Shown piece by piece: positions 14,216 to 28,074 of a stretch of 64,000 nt of DNA. A program made the translations under genes and the position numbers. The DNA lies in contig NW_027488366.1 of NCBI RefSeq assembly GCF_051014445.1, positions 19,362,001-19,426,000 on the forward strand. The letters run 5' to 3'. Position 1 is the stretch's first letter. The number at the start of each line of letters is the position of its first letter. The DNA comes from Colletes latitarsis. Lineage: Eukaryota; Arthropoda; Insecta; Hymenoptera; Colletidae. The notes under the pieces were generated by a model, which saw only the letters and a program-made list of their open reading frames with translations, searched no databases and had not been told where the DNA came from.

Positions 14216-17200
14216 ACATTACTACGTGATCCAAACCAGAAAAAACCCATGATCCGTTCAACAAGTATGTGAAGAATGCGAAAGCATGAGTCTGATGAGT
14301 GAAAATCCCAGACCTAACCAAGACCTAACATGCGTTATCCTCAAAGATATTGATCGAAACCTGGTTTAATTGACTGTTTCAGCGTGGTACCAAATTACTA
14401 CGTGATACAATCCAGAAACAGCCCAGGATCTAGCCATGAAGTATGAGAAATATGCGAAAGTATGAGTCTGATGAGTGAAAATCCCAGGGCTAACCTAGAC
14501 CTAACATGCGTTATCCTCTAAAATATTGATCGCAACCAGGTTTAATCGCCTGTTTCAGTGTGGTACCACATCACTACGTGATCCAAACCAGAAAAAACCC
14601 AGGATCCGTTCAACAAGTATGTGAAGTGTGCGAAAGTATGAGTCTGATGAGTGAAAATCCCAGGCCTAACCTAGACCTAACATGCGTTATCCTCAAAAAT
14701 ATTGATTGAAACAAGGTTGAATCGACTGTTTCAGTGTGGTACCACATCACTACGTGATCCAAACCAGAAAATACCCAGGGTCTGTTCAACGAGTATGTGA
14801 AGTGTGCGAAAGTATGAGTCTGATGAGGTCAAATCCCAGACCTATCCCAGACCTAACATGCGTTATTCTCTAAAATATTTATCAAGACCAGGTTTAATTG
14901 ATTGTTTCAGTGTGGTCCCACATTACTACGTGATCCAAACCAGAAAAAACCCAGGATCCGTTCAACAAGTATGTGAACAATGCGAAAGTATGAGTCTGAT
15001 GAGTGAAAATCCCAGACCTAACCCAGACCTAACATGCGTTATCCTCTAAAATATTGATCCAAACCAGGTTCAATGGACTGTTTCAGTGTGGTACCATACT
15101 ACTACGTGATCCAAACCAGAAAAAACCCAGGATCTGTTCAAAAAGTATGTGAAAAACGCGAAAGTATGAGCCTGATGAGGGCAAATCCTAGACCTTACCC
15201 AGACCTAACATGCGTTATCCTCTAAAATATTTATCAAGACCAGGTTTAATTGATTGTTTCAGTGTGGTTCCACATTACTACGTGATCCAAACCTGAAGAA
15301 ACCCAGGATCTGTTCAACGAGTATGTGAAGTGTGCGAAAGTATGAGGCTGATGAGGGCAAATCCCCGACCTATCCCAGACCTAACATGCGTTATCCTCTA
15401 AAATATTTATCAAGATCAGGTTTAATTGATTGTTTCAGTGTGGTACCACATTACTACGTGATCCACACCAGAAAAAACCCAAGATCCGTTCAACAAATAT
15501 GTGAAGAATGCGAAAGTATGAGTCTGATGAGTGAAAATCCCAGGGCTAACCTAGACCTAACATGCGTTATCCTCTAAAATATTGATCGCAACCAGGTTTA
15601 ATTGAGTGTTTCAGTGTTCTACTTCATTACAACGTGATGCAATCCAGAAAAAGCACAGGATCTAGCCATCTAGTATGAGAAATATGCGAAAGTATGAGTC
15701 TGATGAGTGAAAATCCCAGACCTAACCAAGACCTAACATGCGTTATCCTCAAAAATATTGATCGAAACCTGGTTTAATCGACTGTTTCAGTGTGGTACCA
15801 CATTACTACGTGATCTAATCCAGAAATAGCCCAGGATCTAGCCATGAAGTATGAGAAATATGCGAAAGTATGAGCCTGACGAGGGCAAATCCTAGACCTT
15901 ACCCAGACCTAACATGCGTTATCCTCTAAAATATTTATCAAGACCAGGTTTAATTGATTGTTTCAGTGTGGTCCCACATTACTACGTGATCCGAACCAGA
16001 AAAAACCCAGGATCTGTTCAACAAGTATGTGAAAAACGCGGAAAGTATGAGCCTGATGAGGGCAAATCCCAGACCTATCCCAGACCTAACTTGCGTTGTC
16101 CTCTAAAATATTGATCGAAACCAGGTTTAATTGACTGTTTCAGTGTGGTCCCACATTACTACGTGATCCAAACCAGAAAAAACCCAGGATCCGTTCAACA
16201 AGTATGTGAAGAATGCGAAAGTATGAGTCTGATGAGTGAAAATCCCAGGCCTAACCTAGACCTAACATGAATTATTCTCTAAAATATTTATCAAGATCAG
16301 GTTTAATTGATTGTTTCAGTGTGGTCCCACACTACTACGTGATCCGAACCAGAAAAAATCCAGGATCTGTTCAACAAGTATGTGAAAAACGCGGAAAGTA
16401 TGAGCCTGATGAGGGCAAATCCCAGACCTATCCCAGACCTAACTTGCGTTGTCCTCTAAAATATTGATCGAAACCAGGTTTAATTGACTGTTTCAGTGTG
16501 GTCCCATATTACTATGTGATCCAAACCAGAAAATAACCCAGGATCTGTCAAACGAGTATGTGAAGTGTGCGAAAGTATGAGCCTGATGAGAGCAAATCCC
16601 AGACCTAACCTAGACCTAACATGAATTATTCTCTAAAATATTGATCGAAACTAGGTTTAATTGACTGTTTCAGTGTGGTCCCACATTACTACGTGATCCA
16701 AACCAGAAAAAACCCAGGATCCGTTCAACAAGTATGTGAAGAATGCGAAAGTATGAGTCTGATGAGTGAAAATCCCAGGCCTAACCTAGACCTAACATGC
16801 GTTATCCTCAAAAATATTGATCGAAACCTGGTTAAATCGACTGTTTCAGTGTGGTACCACATTACTACGTGATCTAATCCAGAAATAGCCCAGGATCTAG
16901 CCATGAAGTATGAGAAATATGCGAAAGTATGAGCCTGACGAGGGCAAATCCTAGACCTTACCCAGACCTAACATGCGTTATCCTCTAAAATATTTATCAA
17001 GACCAGGTTTAATTGATTGTTTCAGTGTGGTCCCACATTACTACGTGATCCAAACCAGAAAAAACCCATGATCCGTTCAACAAGTATGTGAAGAATGCGA
17101 AAGTATGAGTCTGAAGAGTGAAAATCCCAGACCTAACCAAGACCTAACATGAATTATTCTCAAAATTATTGATCGAAACCAGGTTTAATTGACTGTTTCA

Positions 17201-18620
17201 GTGTGGTTCCACATTACTACGTGATCCAAACCAGAAAAAATCCAGGATCCGTACAACAAGTATGTGTAGAATGCGAAAGTATGAGTCTGATGAGTGAAAA
17301 TCCCTGGCCTAACCTAGACCAAACATGCGTTATCCTCAAAAATATTGATCGAAACCTGGCTTAATCGACTGTTTCAGTGTGGTACCACATTACTATGTGA
17401 TCCAAACCAGAAAATAGCCCAGGATCTATCCATGAAGTATAAGAAATATGCGAGAGTATGAGCCTGACGAGGGCAAATCCTAGACCTAACCCAGACCTAA
17501 CATGCGTTATCCTCAAAAATATTTATCAAGACCAGGTTTAACTGAATGTTTCAGTATGGTACCACAATACTACGTGATCCATACCAGAAAAAACCCAGGA
17601 TCTGTTCAACAAGTATGTGAAAAATGCGAAAGCATGAGTCTGATGAGGGCAAATCCCAGACCTATCCCAGACCTAACTTACGTTATGCTCTAAAATATCG
17701 ATCGAAACAAGGTTTAATTGACTGTTTCAGCGTGGTACCACATTACTACGTGATACAATCCAGAAACAGCCCAGGATCTAGCCATGAAGTATGAGAAATA
17801 TGCGAAAGTATGAGCCTGATGTGGGCAAATCCTAGACCTAACCCAAACCTAACATTCGTTATCCTCTAAAATATTTATCAAGACCAGGTTTATTTGAATG
17901 TTTCAGTGTGGTACCACATTACTACGTGATCCAAACCAGAAAAAACCCAGGATCGGTTCAACAAGTATGTGAAGAATGCGAAAGTCTGAGTCTGATGAGA
18001 GCAAATCCTAGACCTAACCCAGACCTAACATGCGTTATCCTCTAAAATATTTATCAAGACCAGGTTTAATTGAATGTTTCAGTGTGGTACCACATTACTA
18101 TGTGATCCAAACCAGAAAATAGCCCAGGATCTATCCATGAAGTATAAGAAATATGCGAAAGTATGAGTCTGATGAGGGCAAATCCCAGACCTATCCCAGA
18201 CCTAACTTACGTTATCCTCTAAAATATCGATCGAAACAAGGTTTAATTGACTGTTTCAGCGTGGTACCACATTACTACGTGATACAATCCAGAAACAGCC
18301 CAGGATCTAGCCATGAAGTATGAGAAATATGCGAAAGTATGCGCCTGATGAGGGCAAATCCTAGAGCTAACCCAGACCTAACATGCGTTATCCTCTAAAA
18401 TATTGACCGCAACCAGGTTTCCTGGACTGTTTCAGTGTGGTACCACACTACTACGTGATCCAAACCAGAAAAAACCCAGGATCTGTGCAACAAGTATGTG
18501 AAAAACGCGAAAGTATGAGTCTGATGAGGTCAAATTCCTGACCTATCCCAGACTTAACTTGCGTTATCCTCTAAAATATTGATCGAAACCGGGTCTAATC
18601 AACTGTTTCAGCGTGGTACC
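14216..18620 (+). repeat. 25-monomer higher-order block, copy 2 (4,405 bp)
   Basis: This is the direct tandem copy of 9811-14215. It ends near 18620, inside the dyad and CTACGTG region of a monomer, where a third copy does not begin. The difference at 17856 (ATGCG changed to ATTCG) removes the start of an open frame that is present at 13449 in copy 1, which shows that these frames are not maintained. Confidence 0.92.
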
Positions 18621-21600
18621 ACATTACTACGTGATCCAAACCAGAAAAAACCCAGGATCTGTTCAACAAGTATGTGAAAAACGCGAAAGTATGAGCCTGA
18701 TTAGGGCGAATCCCAGATCTATCCCAGACCTAACTTGAGTTATGCTCTAAAATATTGATCCAAACCAGGTTTAGTGGACTGTTTCAGTGTGGTACCACTT
18801 TACTACGTGATCCAAAGCAGAAAAAACCCCCGATCACGTCAACATGTATGATAAAACTGCGAAAGTATGACCCTGATGAGGGCACATCCCAGGCCTAACC
18901 TAGACCTAACATGCGTTATCCTCAAAAATATTGATCGAAACCTGATTTAATCGACTGTTTCAGTGTGGTACCACATTGCTACGTGATCCAAACCAGAAAA
19001 ACCCCAGGATCAGTTCAACAAGTAAGTGAAAAACGCGAAAGTATGAGCCTGATGAGGGCAAATCCCAGATCTATCCCAGACCTAACTTGCGTTATGCTCT
19101 AAAATATTGATCGAAACCTGGTTTAATCGACTGTTTCAGTGTGGTACCACATTACTATGTGATCCAAACCAGAAGATAACCCAGGATCCGTTCAACAAGT
19201 ATGTGAAGAATGCGAAAGTATGAGTCAGATGAGTGAAAGTCCCCGGCCTAAAACAGACCTAACATGCGTTATCCTCTAAAATATTGATCCAAACCAGGTT
19301 TAGTGGACTGTTTCAGTGTGGTACCACTCTACTACGTGATCCAAAGCAGAAAAAACCCTCGATCACGTCAACATGTATGATAAAACTGCGAAGTTATGAC
19401 CCTGATGAGGGCTAATCCCAGACCTATCCCAGACCTAACTTGCGTTGTCCTCTAAAATAATGATGGAAACCAGGTTTAATTGACTGTTTCAGTGTTGTAC
19501 TTCATTACTACGTTATGCAATCCAGAAAAAGCCCAGGATCTAGCCATGAAGTTTGAGAAATATGCGAAAGAATGAGCCTGATGAGGGCAAATCCTAGAGC
19601 TAACCCAGACCTAACATGCGTTATCCTCTAAAATATTGACCGCAACCAGGTTTCATGGACTGTTTCAGTGTGGTACCACACTACTACGTGATCCAAACCA
19701 GAAAAAACCCAGGATCTGTTCAACAAGTATGTGAAGAACGCGAAAGTATGAGTCTGATGATGTCAAATTCCAGACCTATCCCAGACTTAACTTGCGTTAT
19801 ACTCTAAAATGTTGATCGAAACCGGGTCTAATCAACTGTTTCAGCGTGGTACCACATTACTACGTGATCCAAACCAGAAAAAACCCAGGATCTGTTCAAC
19901 AAGTATGTGAAAAACGCGAAAGTATGAGCCTGATGAGGGCAAATTTCAGAGCTATCCCAGACCTAACTTGCGTTGTCCTCTAAGATATTGATGGAAACCA
20001 GGTTTAGGTGACTGTTTCAGTGTTGTTCTTCATTACTACGTGATGCAATCAAGAAAAAGGCCAGGATCTAGCCATGAAGTATGAGAAATATGCGAAAGTA
20101 AGGGCCTGATGAGGGCAAATCCTAGACCTATCCCATACCTAACTTGCGTTATCCTCTAACATATTGATCGAAACCAGGTTTAATTGACTGATTCAGCGTG
20201 GTACCACATTACTACGTGATGCAATCCAGAAAAAGCCCAGGATCTAGCCATCAAGTATGAGAAATATGCGAAAGAATGAGCCTGATGAGGGCAAATCCTA
20301 GACCTAACCCAGACCTAACATGCGTTATCCTCTAAAATATTTATCCAGACCAGGTTTCATTGAATGTTTCAGTGTGGTACCACTTTACTACGTGATCCAA
20401 TCCAGAAATAGCCCAGGATCTAGCCATGAAGTATGAGAAATATGCGAAAGTATGAGCCTGATGAGGGCAAATCCAAGACCTATCCCAGACCTAACTTGCG
20501 TTGTCCTCTAAGATATTGATGGAGACAAGGTTCAATTGACTGTTTCAGTGTTGTACTTCATTACTACGTGATGCAATCCAGAAAAAGCCCAGGATCTAGC
20601 CATGATGTATGAGAAATATGCGAAAGTATGAGCCTGATGAGTGCAAATCCTAGACCTAACCCAGACCTAACATGCGTTATCCTCTGAAATATTTATCAAG
20701 ACCAGGTTTAATTGAATGTTTCAGTGTGGTACTACATTACTACGTGACGCAATCCAGAAAAAGCCCAGGATCTAGCCATCAAGTTTGAGAAATATGCGAA
20801 AGAATGAGCCTGATGAGGGCAAATACTAGTCCTAACCCAGACCTAACATGCGCTATCCTCTAAAATATTGATCGCAACCAGGTTTAATGGACTGTTTCAG
20901 TGTGGTACCACACTACTACGTGATCCAAACCAGAAAAAACCCAGGATCTAGCCATGAAGTATGAGAAATATGCGAAAGTATGAGCCTGATGAGAGTAAAT
21001 CCTAGACCTAACCCAGACCTAACATGCGTTATCCTCTAAAATATTTATCAAGACCAGGTTTAATTGATTGATTCAGTGTGGTCCCACATTACTACGTGTT
21101 CCATGCCAGAAAATACCCAGGATCTGTTCAACATGTATGAGAAATATGCGGAAGAATGAGCCTGATGAGAGCAAATCCCAGACCTATCCTAGACCTAACA
21201 TGAATTATTCTCTAAAATATTGATCGAAACCAGGTTTACTTGACTGTTTCAGTGTGGTCCCACATTACTACGTGATCCAAACCAGAAAAAACCCAGGATC
21301 TGTTCAACAAGTATGTGAAAAACGCGAAACTGTGAGCCTGATCAGGGCAAGTCTTAGACCTAACCTTGACCTAACATGCGTTGTCCTCTAAGATATTTAT
21401 CCAGACCAGGTTTCATTGAGTGTTTCAGTGTGGTACCACTTTACTACGTGATCCAATCCAGAAATAGCCCAGGATCTAGCCATGAAGTTTGAGAAATATG
21501 CGAAAGAATGAGCCTGATGTGGGCAAATCCTAGACCTAACCCAAACCTAACATGCGTTATCCTCTAAAATATTTATCAAGACCAGGTTTATTTGAATGTT

Positions 21601-21951
21601 TCAGTGTGGTACCACATTACTACGTGATCCAAACCAGAAAAAACCCAGGATCGGTTCAACAAGTATGTGAAGAATGCGAAAGTCTGAGTCTGATGAGAGC
21701 AAATCCTAGACCTATCCCAGACCTAACTTACGTTATCCTCTAAAATATCGATCGAAAGAAGGTTTAATTGACTGTTTCAGCGTGGTACCACATTACTACG
21801 TGATCCAATCCAGAAATAGCCCAGGATCTAGCCATGAAGTTTGAGAAATATGCGAAAGAATGAGCCTGATGTGGGCAAATCCCAGACCTAACCCAAACCT
21901 AACATGCGTTATCCTCTAAAATATTTATCAAGACCAGGTTTATTTGAATGT
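18431..21951 (+). repeat. 20-monomer higher-order block, copy 1 (3,521 bp)
   Basis: Shared variants fix the offset at 3,521 bp against 21952 onward: GATCTGTGCA at 18480 and 22001, GATTAGGGCGAATCC near 18698 and 22219, and TAACCTTGACC at 21361 and 24882. Similarity stops near 21519 and 25040. The last 430 bp of this copy instead resemble the end of the 25-mer block near 17815. Confidence 0.85.
18781..18883 (+). repeat. Divergent monomer subtype (CAAAGCAG / GATCACGTCAACATG)
   Basis: This monomer has CCAAAGCAGAAAAAACCC, then GATCACGTCAACATGTATG and AAAACTGCGAAAGTATGACCC, a set of linked changes absent from most units. The subtype recurs near 19313-19412, 22303-22404 and 22834-22933. Related forms with GATCAGGTCAA lie near 62500-62600 and 63381-63482. 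The copies at 22.3 and 22.8 kb come from the 3,521-bp duplication. The ones at 62-63 kb imply an older shared origin. Confidence 0.78.
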
Positions 21952-24900
21952 TTCAGTGTGGTACCACACTACTACGTGATCCAAACCAGAAAAAACCCAG
22001 GATCTGTGCAACAAGTATGTGAAAAACGCGAAAGTATGAGTCTGATGAGGTCAAATTCCTGACCTATCCCAGACTTAACTTGCGTTATCCTCTAAAATAT
22101 TGATCGAAACCGGGTCTAATCAACTGTTTCAGCGTGGTACCACATTACTACGTGATCCAAACCAGAAAAAACCCAGGATCTGTTCAACAAGTATGTGAAA
22201 AACGCGAAAGTATGAGCCTGATTAGGGCGAATCCCAGATCTATCCCAGACCTAACTTGCGTTATGCTCTAAAATATTGATCCAAACCAGGTTTAGTGGAC
22301 TGTTTCAGTGTGGTACCACTTTACTACGTGATCCAAAGCAGAAAAAACCCCCGATCACGTCAACATGTATGATAAAACTGCGAAAGTATGACCCTGATGA
22401 GGGCACATCCCAGGCCTAACCTAGACCTAACATGCGTTATCCTCAAAAATATTGATCGAAACCTGATTTAATCGACTGTTTCAGTGTGGTACCACATTGC
22501 TACGTGATCCAAACCAGAAAAAACCCAGGATCAGTTCAACAAGTAAGTGAAAAACGCGAAAGTATGAGCCTGATGAGGGCAAATCCCAGACCTATCCCAG
22601 ACCTAACTTGCGTTATGCTCTAAAATATTGATCGAAACCTGGTTTAATCGACTGTTTCAGTGTGGTACCACATTACTATGTGATCCAAACCAGAAGATAA
22701 CCCAGGATCCGTTCAACAAGTATGTGAAGAATGCGAAAGTATGAGTCAGATGAGTGAAAGTCCCCGGCCTAAAACAGACCTAACATGCGTTATCCTCTAA
22801 AATATTGATCCAAACCAGGTTTAGTGGACTGTTTCAGTGTGGTACCACTCTACTACGTGATCCAAAGCAGAAAAAACCCTCGATCACGTCAACATGTATG
22901 ATAAAACTGCGAAGTTATGACCCTGATGAGGGCTAATCCCAGACCTATCCCAGACCTAACTTGCGTTGTCCTCTAAAATAATGATGGAAACCAGGTTTAA
23001 TTGACTGTTTCAGTGTTGTACTTCATTACTACGTTATGCAATCCAGAAAAAGCCCAGGATCTAGCCATGAAGTTTGAGAAATATGCGAAAGAATGAGCCT
23101 GATGAGGGCAAATCCTAGAGCTAACCCAGACCTAACATGCGTTATCCTCTAAAATATTGACCGCAACCAGGTTTCATGGACTGTTTCAGTGTGGTACCAC
23201 ACTACTACGTGATCCAAACCAGAAAAAACCCAGGATCTGTTCAACAAGTATGTGAAGAACGCGAAAGTATGAGTCTGATGAGGTCAAATTCCAGACCTAT
23301 CCCAGACTTAACTTGCGTTATACTCTAAAATGTTGATCGAAACCGGGTCTAATCAACTGTTTCAGCGTGGTACCACATTACTACGTGATCCAAACCAGAG
23401 AAAACCCAGGAGCTGTTCAACAAGTATGTGAAAAACGCGAAAGTATGAGCCTGATGAGGGCAAATTTCAGAGCTATCCCAGACCTAACTTGCGTTGTCCT
23501 CTAAGATATTGATGGAAACCAGGTTTAGGTGACTGTTTCAGTGTTGTTCTTCATTACTACGTGATGCAATCAAGAAAAAGGCCAGGATCTAGCCATGAAG
23601 TATGAGAAATATGCGAAAGTAAGGGCCTGATGAGGGCAAATCCTAGACCTATCCCATACCTAACTTGCGTTATCCTCTAACATATTGATCGAAACCAGGT
23701 TTAATTGACTGATTCAGCGTGGTACCACATTACTACGTGATGCAATCCAGAAAAAGCCCAGGATCTAGCCATCAAGTATGAGAAATATGCGAAAGAATGA
23801 GCCTGATGAGGGCAAATCCTAGACCTAACCCAGACCTAACAAGCGTTATCCTCTAAAATATTTATCCAGACCAGGTTTCATTGAATGTTTCAGTGTGGTA
23901 CCACTTTACTACGTGATCCAATCCAGAAATAGCCCAGGATCTAGCCATGAAGTATGAGAAATATGCGAAAGTATGAGCCTGATGAGGGCAAATCCAAGAC
24001 CTATCCCAGACCTAACTTGCGTTGTCCTCTAAGATATTGATGGAGACAAGGTTCAATTGACTGTTTCAGTGTTGTACTTCATTACTACGTGATGCAATCC
24101 AGAAAAAGCCCAGGATCTAGCCATGAAGTATGAGAAATATGCGAAAGTATGAGCCTGATGAGTGCAAATCCTAGACCTAACCCAGACCTAACATGCGTTA
24201 TCCTCTGAAATATTTATCAAGACCAGGTTTAATTGAATGTTTCAGTGTGGTACTACATTACTACGTGATGCAATCCAGAAAAAGCCCAGGATCTAGCCAT
24301 CAAGTTTCAGAAATATGCGAAAGAATGAGCCTGATGAGGGCAAATACTAGTCCTAACCCAGACCTAACATGCGTTATCCTCTAAAATATTGATCGCAACC
24401 AGGTTTAATGGACTGTTTCAGTGTGGTACCACACTACTACGTGATCCAAACCAGAAAAAACCCAGGATCTAGCCATGAAGTATGAGAAATATGCGAAAGT
24501 ATGAGCCTGATGAGAGTAAATCCTAGACCTAACCCAGACCTAACATGCGTTATCCTCTAAAATATTTATCAAGACCAGGTTTAATTGATTGATTCAGTGT
24601 GGTCCCACATTGCTACGTGTTCCATGCCAGAAAATACCCAGGATCTGTTCAACATGTATGAGAAATATGCGGAAGAATGAGCCTGATGAGAGCAAATCCC
24701 AGACCTATCCTAGACCTAACATGAATTATTCTCTAAAATATTGATCGAAACCAGGTTTACTTGACTGTTTCAGTGTGGTCCCACATTACTACGTGATCCA
24801 AACCAGAAAAAACCCAGGATCTGTTCAACAAGTATGTGAAAAACGCGAAACTGTGAGCCTGATCAGGGCAAGTCTTAGACCTAACCTTGACCTAACATGC

Positions 24901-25040
24901 GTTGTCCTCTAAGATATTTATCCAGACCAGGTTTCATTGAATGTTTCAGTGTGGTACCACTTTACTACGTGATCCAATCCAGAAATAGCCCAGGATCTAG
25001 CCATGAAGTTTGAGAAATATGCGAAAGAATGAGCCTGATG
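21952..25040 (+). repeat. 20-monomer higher-order block, copy 2 (partial)
   Basis: This is the partner of 18431-21519. The copy is incomplete: its right end is replaced at about 25041-25050 by the start of a nested 11-monomer duplication that repeats from 23115. Confidence 0.85.
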
Positions 25041-25050
25041 AGGGCAAATC
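23115..25050 (+). repeat. 11-monomer block, copy 1 (1,936 bp)
   Basis: The block begins at the variant tail CTAGAGCTAACCC and is repeated in tandem at 25051. The offset of 1,936 bp is exactly 11 x 176. The block sits inside copy 2 of the 3,521-bp duplication, so it arose after that event. Confidence 0.87.
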
Positions 25051-26986
25051 CTAGAGCTAACCCAGACCTAACATGCGTTATCCTCTAAAATATTGACCGC
25101 AACCAGGTTTCATGGACTGTTTCAGTGTGGTACCACACTACTACGTGATCCAAACCAGAAAAAACCCAGGATCTGTTCAACAAGTATGTGAAGAACGCGA
25201 AAGTATGAGTCTGATGAGGTCAAATTCCAGACCTATCCCAGACTTAACTTGCGTTATACTCTAAAATGTTGATCGAAACCGGGTCTAATTAACTGTTTCA
25301 GCGTGGTACCACATTACTACGTGATCCAAACCAGAAAAAACCCAGGATCTGTTCAACAAGTATGTGAAAAACGCGAAAGTATGAGCCTGATGAGGGCAAA
25401 TTTCAGAGCTATCCCAGACCTAACTTGCGTTGTCCTCTAAGATATTGATGGAAACCAGGTTTAGGTGACTGTTTCAGTGTTGTTCTTCATTACTACGTGA
25501 TGCAATCAAGAAAAAGGCCAGGATCTAGCCATGAAGTATGAGAAATATGCGAAAGTAAGGGCCTGATGAGGGCAAATCCTAGACCTATCCCATACCTAAC
25601 TTGCGTTATCCTCTAACATATTGATCGAAACCAGGTTTAATTGACTGATTCAGCGTGGTACCACATTACTACGTGATGCAATCCAGAAAAAGCCCAGGAT
25701 CTAGCCATCAAGTATGAGAAATATGCGAAAGAATGAGCCTGATGAGGGCAAATCCTAGACCTAACCCAGACCTAACAAGCGTTATCCTCTAAAATATTTA
25801 TCCAGACCAGGTTTCATTGAATGTTTCAGTGTGGTACCACTTTACTACGTGATCCAATCCAGAAATAGCCCAGGATCTAGCCATGAAGTATGAGAAATAT
25901 GCGAAAGTATGAGCCTGATGAGGGCAAATCCAAGACCTATCCCAGACCTAACTTTCGTTGTCCTCTAAGATATTGATGGAGACAAGGTTCAATTGACTGT
26001 TTCAGTGTTGTACTTCATTACTACGTGATGCAATCCAGAAAAAGCCCAGGATCTAGCCATGAAGTATGAGAAATATGCGAAAGTATGAGCCTGATGAGTG
26101 CAAATCCTAGACCTAACCCAGACCTAACATGCGTTATCCTCTGAAATATTTATCAAGACCAGGTTTAATTGAATGTTTCAGTGTGGTACTACATTACTAC
26201 GTGATGCAATCCAGAAAAAGCCCAGGATCTAGCCATCAAGTTTGAGAAATATGCGAAAGAATGAGCCTGATGAGGGCAAATACTAGTCCTAACCCAGACC
26301 TAACATGCGTTATCCTCTAAAATATTGATCGCAACCAGGTTTAATGGACTGTTTCAGTGTGGTACCACACTACTACGTGATCCAAACCAGAAAAAACCCA
26401 GGATCTAGCCATGAAGTATGAGAAATATGCGAAAGTATGAGCCTGATGAGAGTAAATCCTAGACCTAACCCAGACCTAACATGCGTTATCCTCTAAAATA
26501 TTTATCAAGACCAGGTTTAATTGATTGATTCAGTGTGGTCCCACATTGCTACGTGTTCCATGCCAGAAAATACCCAGGATCTGTTCAACATGTATGAGAA
26601 ATATGCGGAAGAATGAGCCTGATGAGAGCAAATCCCAGACCTATCCTAGACCTAACATGAATTATTCTCCAAAATATTGATCGAAACCGGGTTTACTTGA
26701 CTGTTTCAGTGTGGTCCCACATTACTACGTGATCCAAACCAGAAAAAACCCAGGATCTGTTCAACAAGTATGTGAAAAACGCGAAACTGTGAGCCTGATC
26801 AGGGCAAGTCTTAGACCTAACCTTGACCTAACATGCGTTGTCCTCTAAGATATTTATCCAGACCAGGTTTCATTGAATGTTTCAGTGTGGTACCACTTTA
26901 CTACGTGATCCAATCCAGAAATAGCCCAGGATCTAGCCATGAAGTTTGAGAAATATGCGAAAGAATGAGCCTGATGAGGGCAAATC
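25051..26986 (+). repeat. 11-monomer block, copy 2 (1,936 bp)
   Basis: This is the tandem partner of 23115-25050, with scattered single-base differences, such as TCTAATTAACTG for TCTAATCAACTG near 25286 and TTCTCC for TTCTCT near 26665. It ends near 26987 where the tail variant changes to CTAGACCTATCCC. Confidence 0.87.
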
Positions 26987-28074
26987 CTAGACCTATCCCA
27001 GACCTAACTTCCGTTATCCTCTAAAATATTGATCGAAACCAGGTTTAATTGACTGTTTCAGCGTGGTACCACATTACTACGTGATACAATCCAGAAACAG
27101 CCCAGGATCTAGCCATGAAGTATGAGAAATATGCGAAAGTATGAGCCTGATGAGGGCAAATCCTAGACCTAACCCAGACCTAACATGCGTTATCCTCTAA
27201 AATACTTATCAAGATCAGGTTTAATTGATTGTTTCAGTGTGGTCCCACATTACTACGTGTTCCATGCCAGAAAATACCCAGGATCTGTTCAACATGTATG
27301 AGAAATATGCGGAAGAATGAGCCTGATGAGAGCAAATGCCAGACCTAACCTAGACCTAACATGAATTATTCTCTAAAATATTGATCGAAACCAGGTTTAC
27401 TTGACTGTTTCAGTGTGGTCCCACATTACTACGTGATCCAAACCAGAAAAAACCCAGGATCTGTTCAACAAGTATGTGAAAAACGCGAAACTGTGAGCCT
27501 GATCAGGGCAAGTCTTAGACCTAACCTTGACCTAACATGCGTTGCCCTCTAAGATATTTATCCAGACCAGGTTTCATTGAATGTTTCAGTGTGGTACCAC
27601 TTTACTACGTGATCCAATCCAGAAATAGCCCAGGATCTAGCCATGAAGTTTGAGAAATATGCGAAAGAATGAGCCTGATGAGGGCAAATCCTAGACCTAT
27701 CCCAGACCTAACTTCCGTTATCCTCTAAAATATTGATCGAAACCAGGTTTAATTGACTGTTTCAGCGTGGTACCACATTACTACGTGATACAATCCAGAA
27801 ACAGCCCAGGATCTAGCCATGAAGTATGAGAAATATGCGAAAGTATGAGCCTGATGAGGGCAAATACTAGTCCTAACCCAGACCTAACATGCGTTATCCT
27901 CTAAAACATTGATCGCAACCAGGTTTAATGGACTGTTTCAGTGTGGTACCACACTACTACGTGATCCAAACCAGAAAAAACCCAGGATCTGTTCAACAAG
28001 TATGTGAAAAACGCGAAAGTATGAGTCTGATGAGGTCAAATCCCAGACCTATCCCAGACTTAACTTGCGTTATC
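26987..28074 (+). repeat. Tetramer block, 704-bp period, second copy partial
   Basis: About 26987-27690 and 27691-27865 are copies four monomers apart, marked by CCTAACTTCCGTTATCC. The same tetramer type returns at 32971-33674 and 33675-33850, 34 monomers away. This indicates exchange between distant parts of the array. From about 27866 the monomers take the CTAGTCCTAACCC tail typical of the preceding region. Confidence 0.78.
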
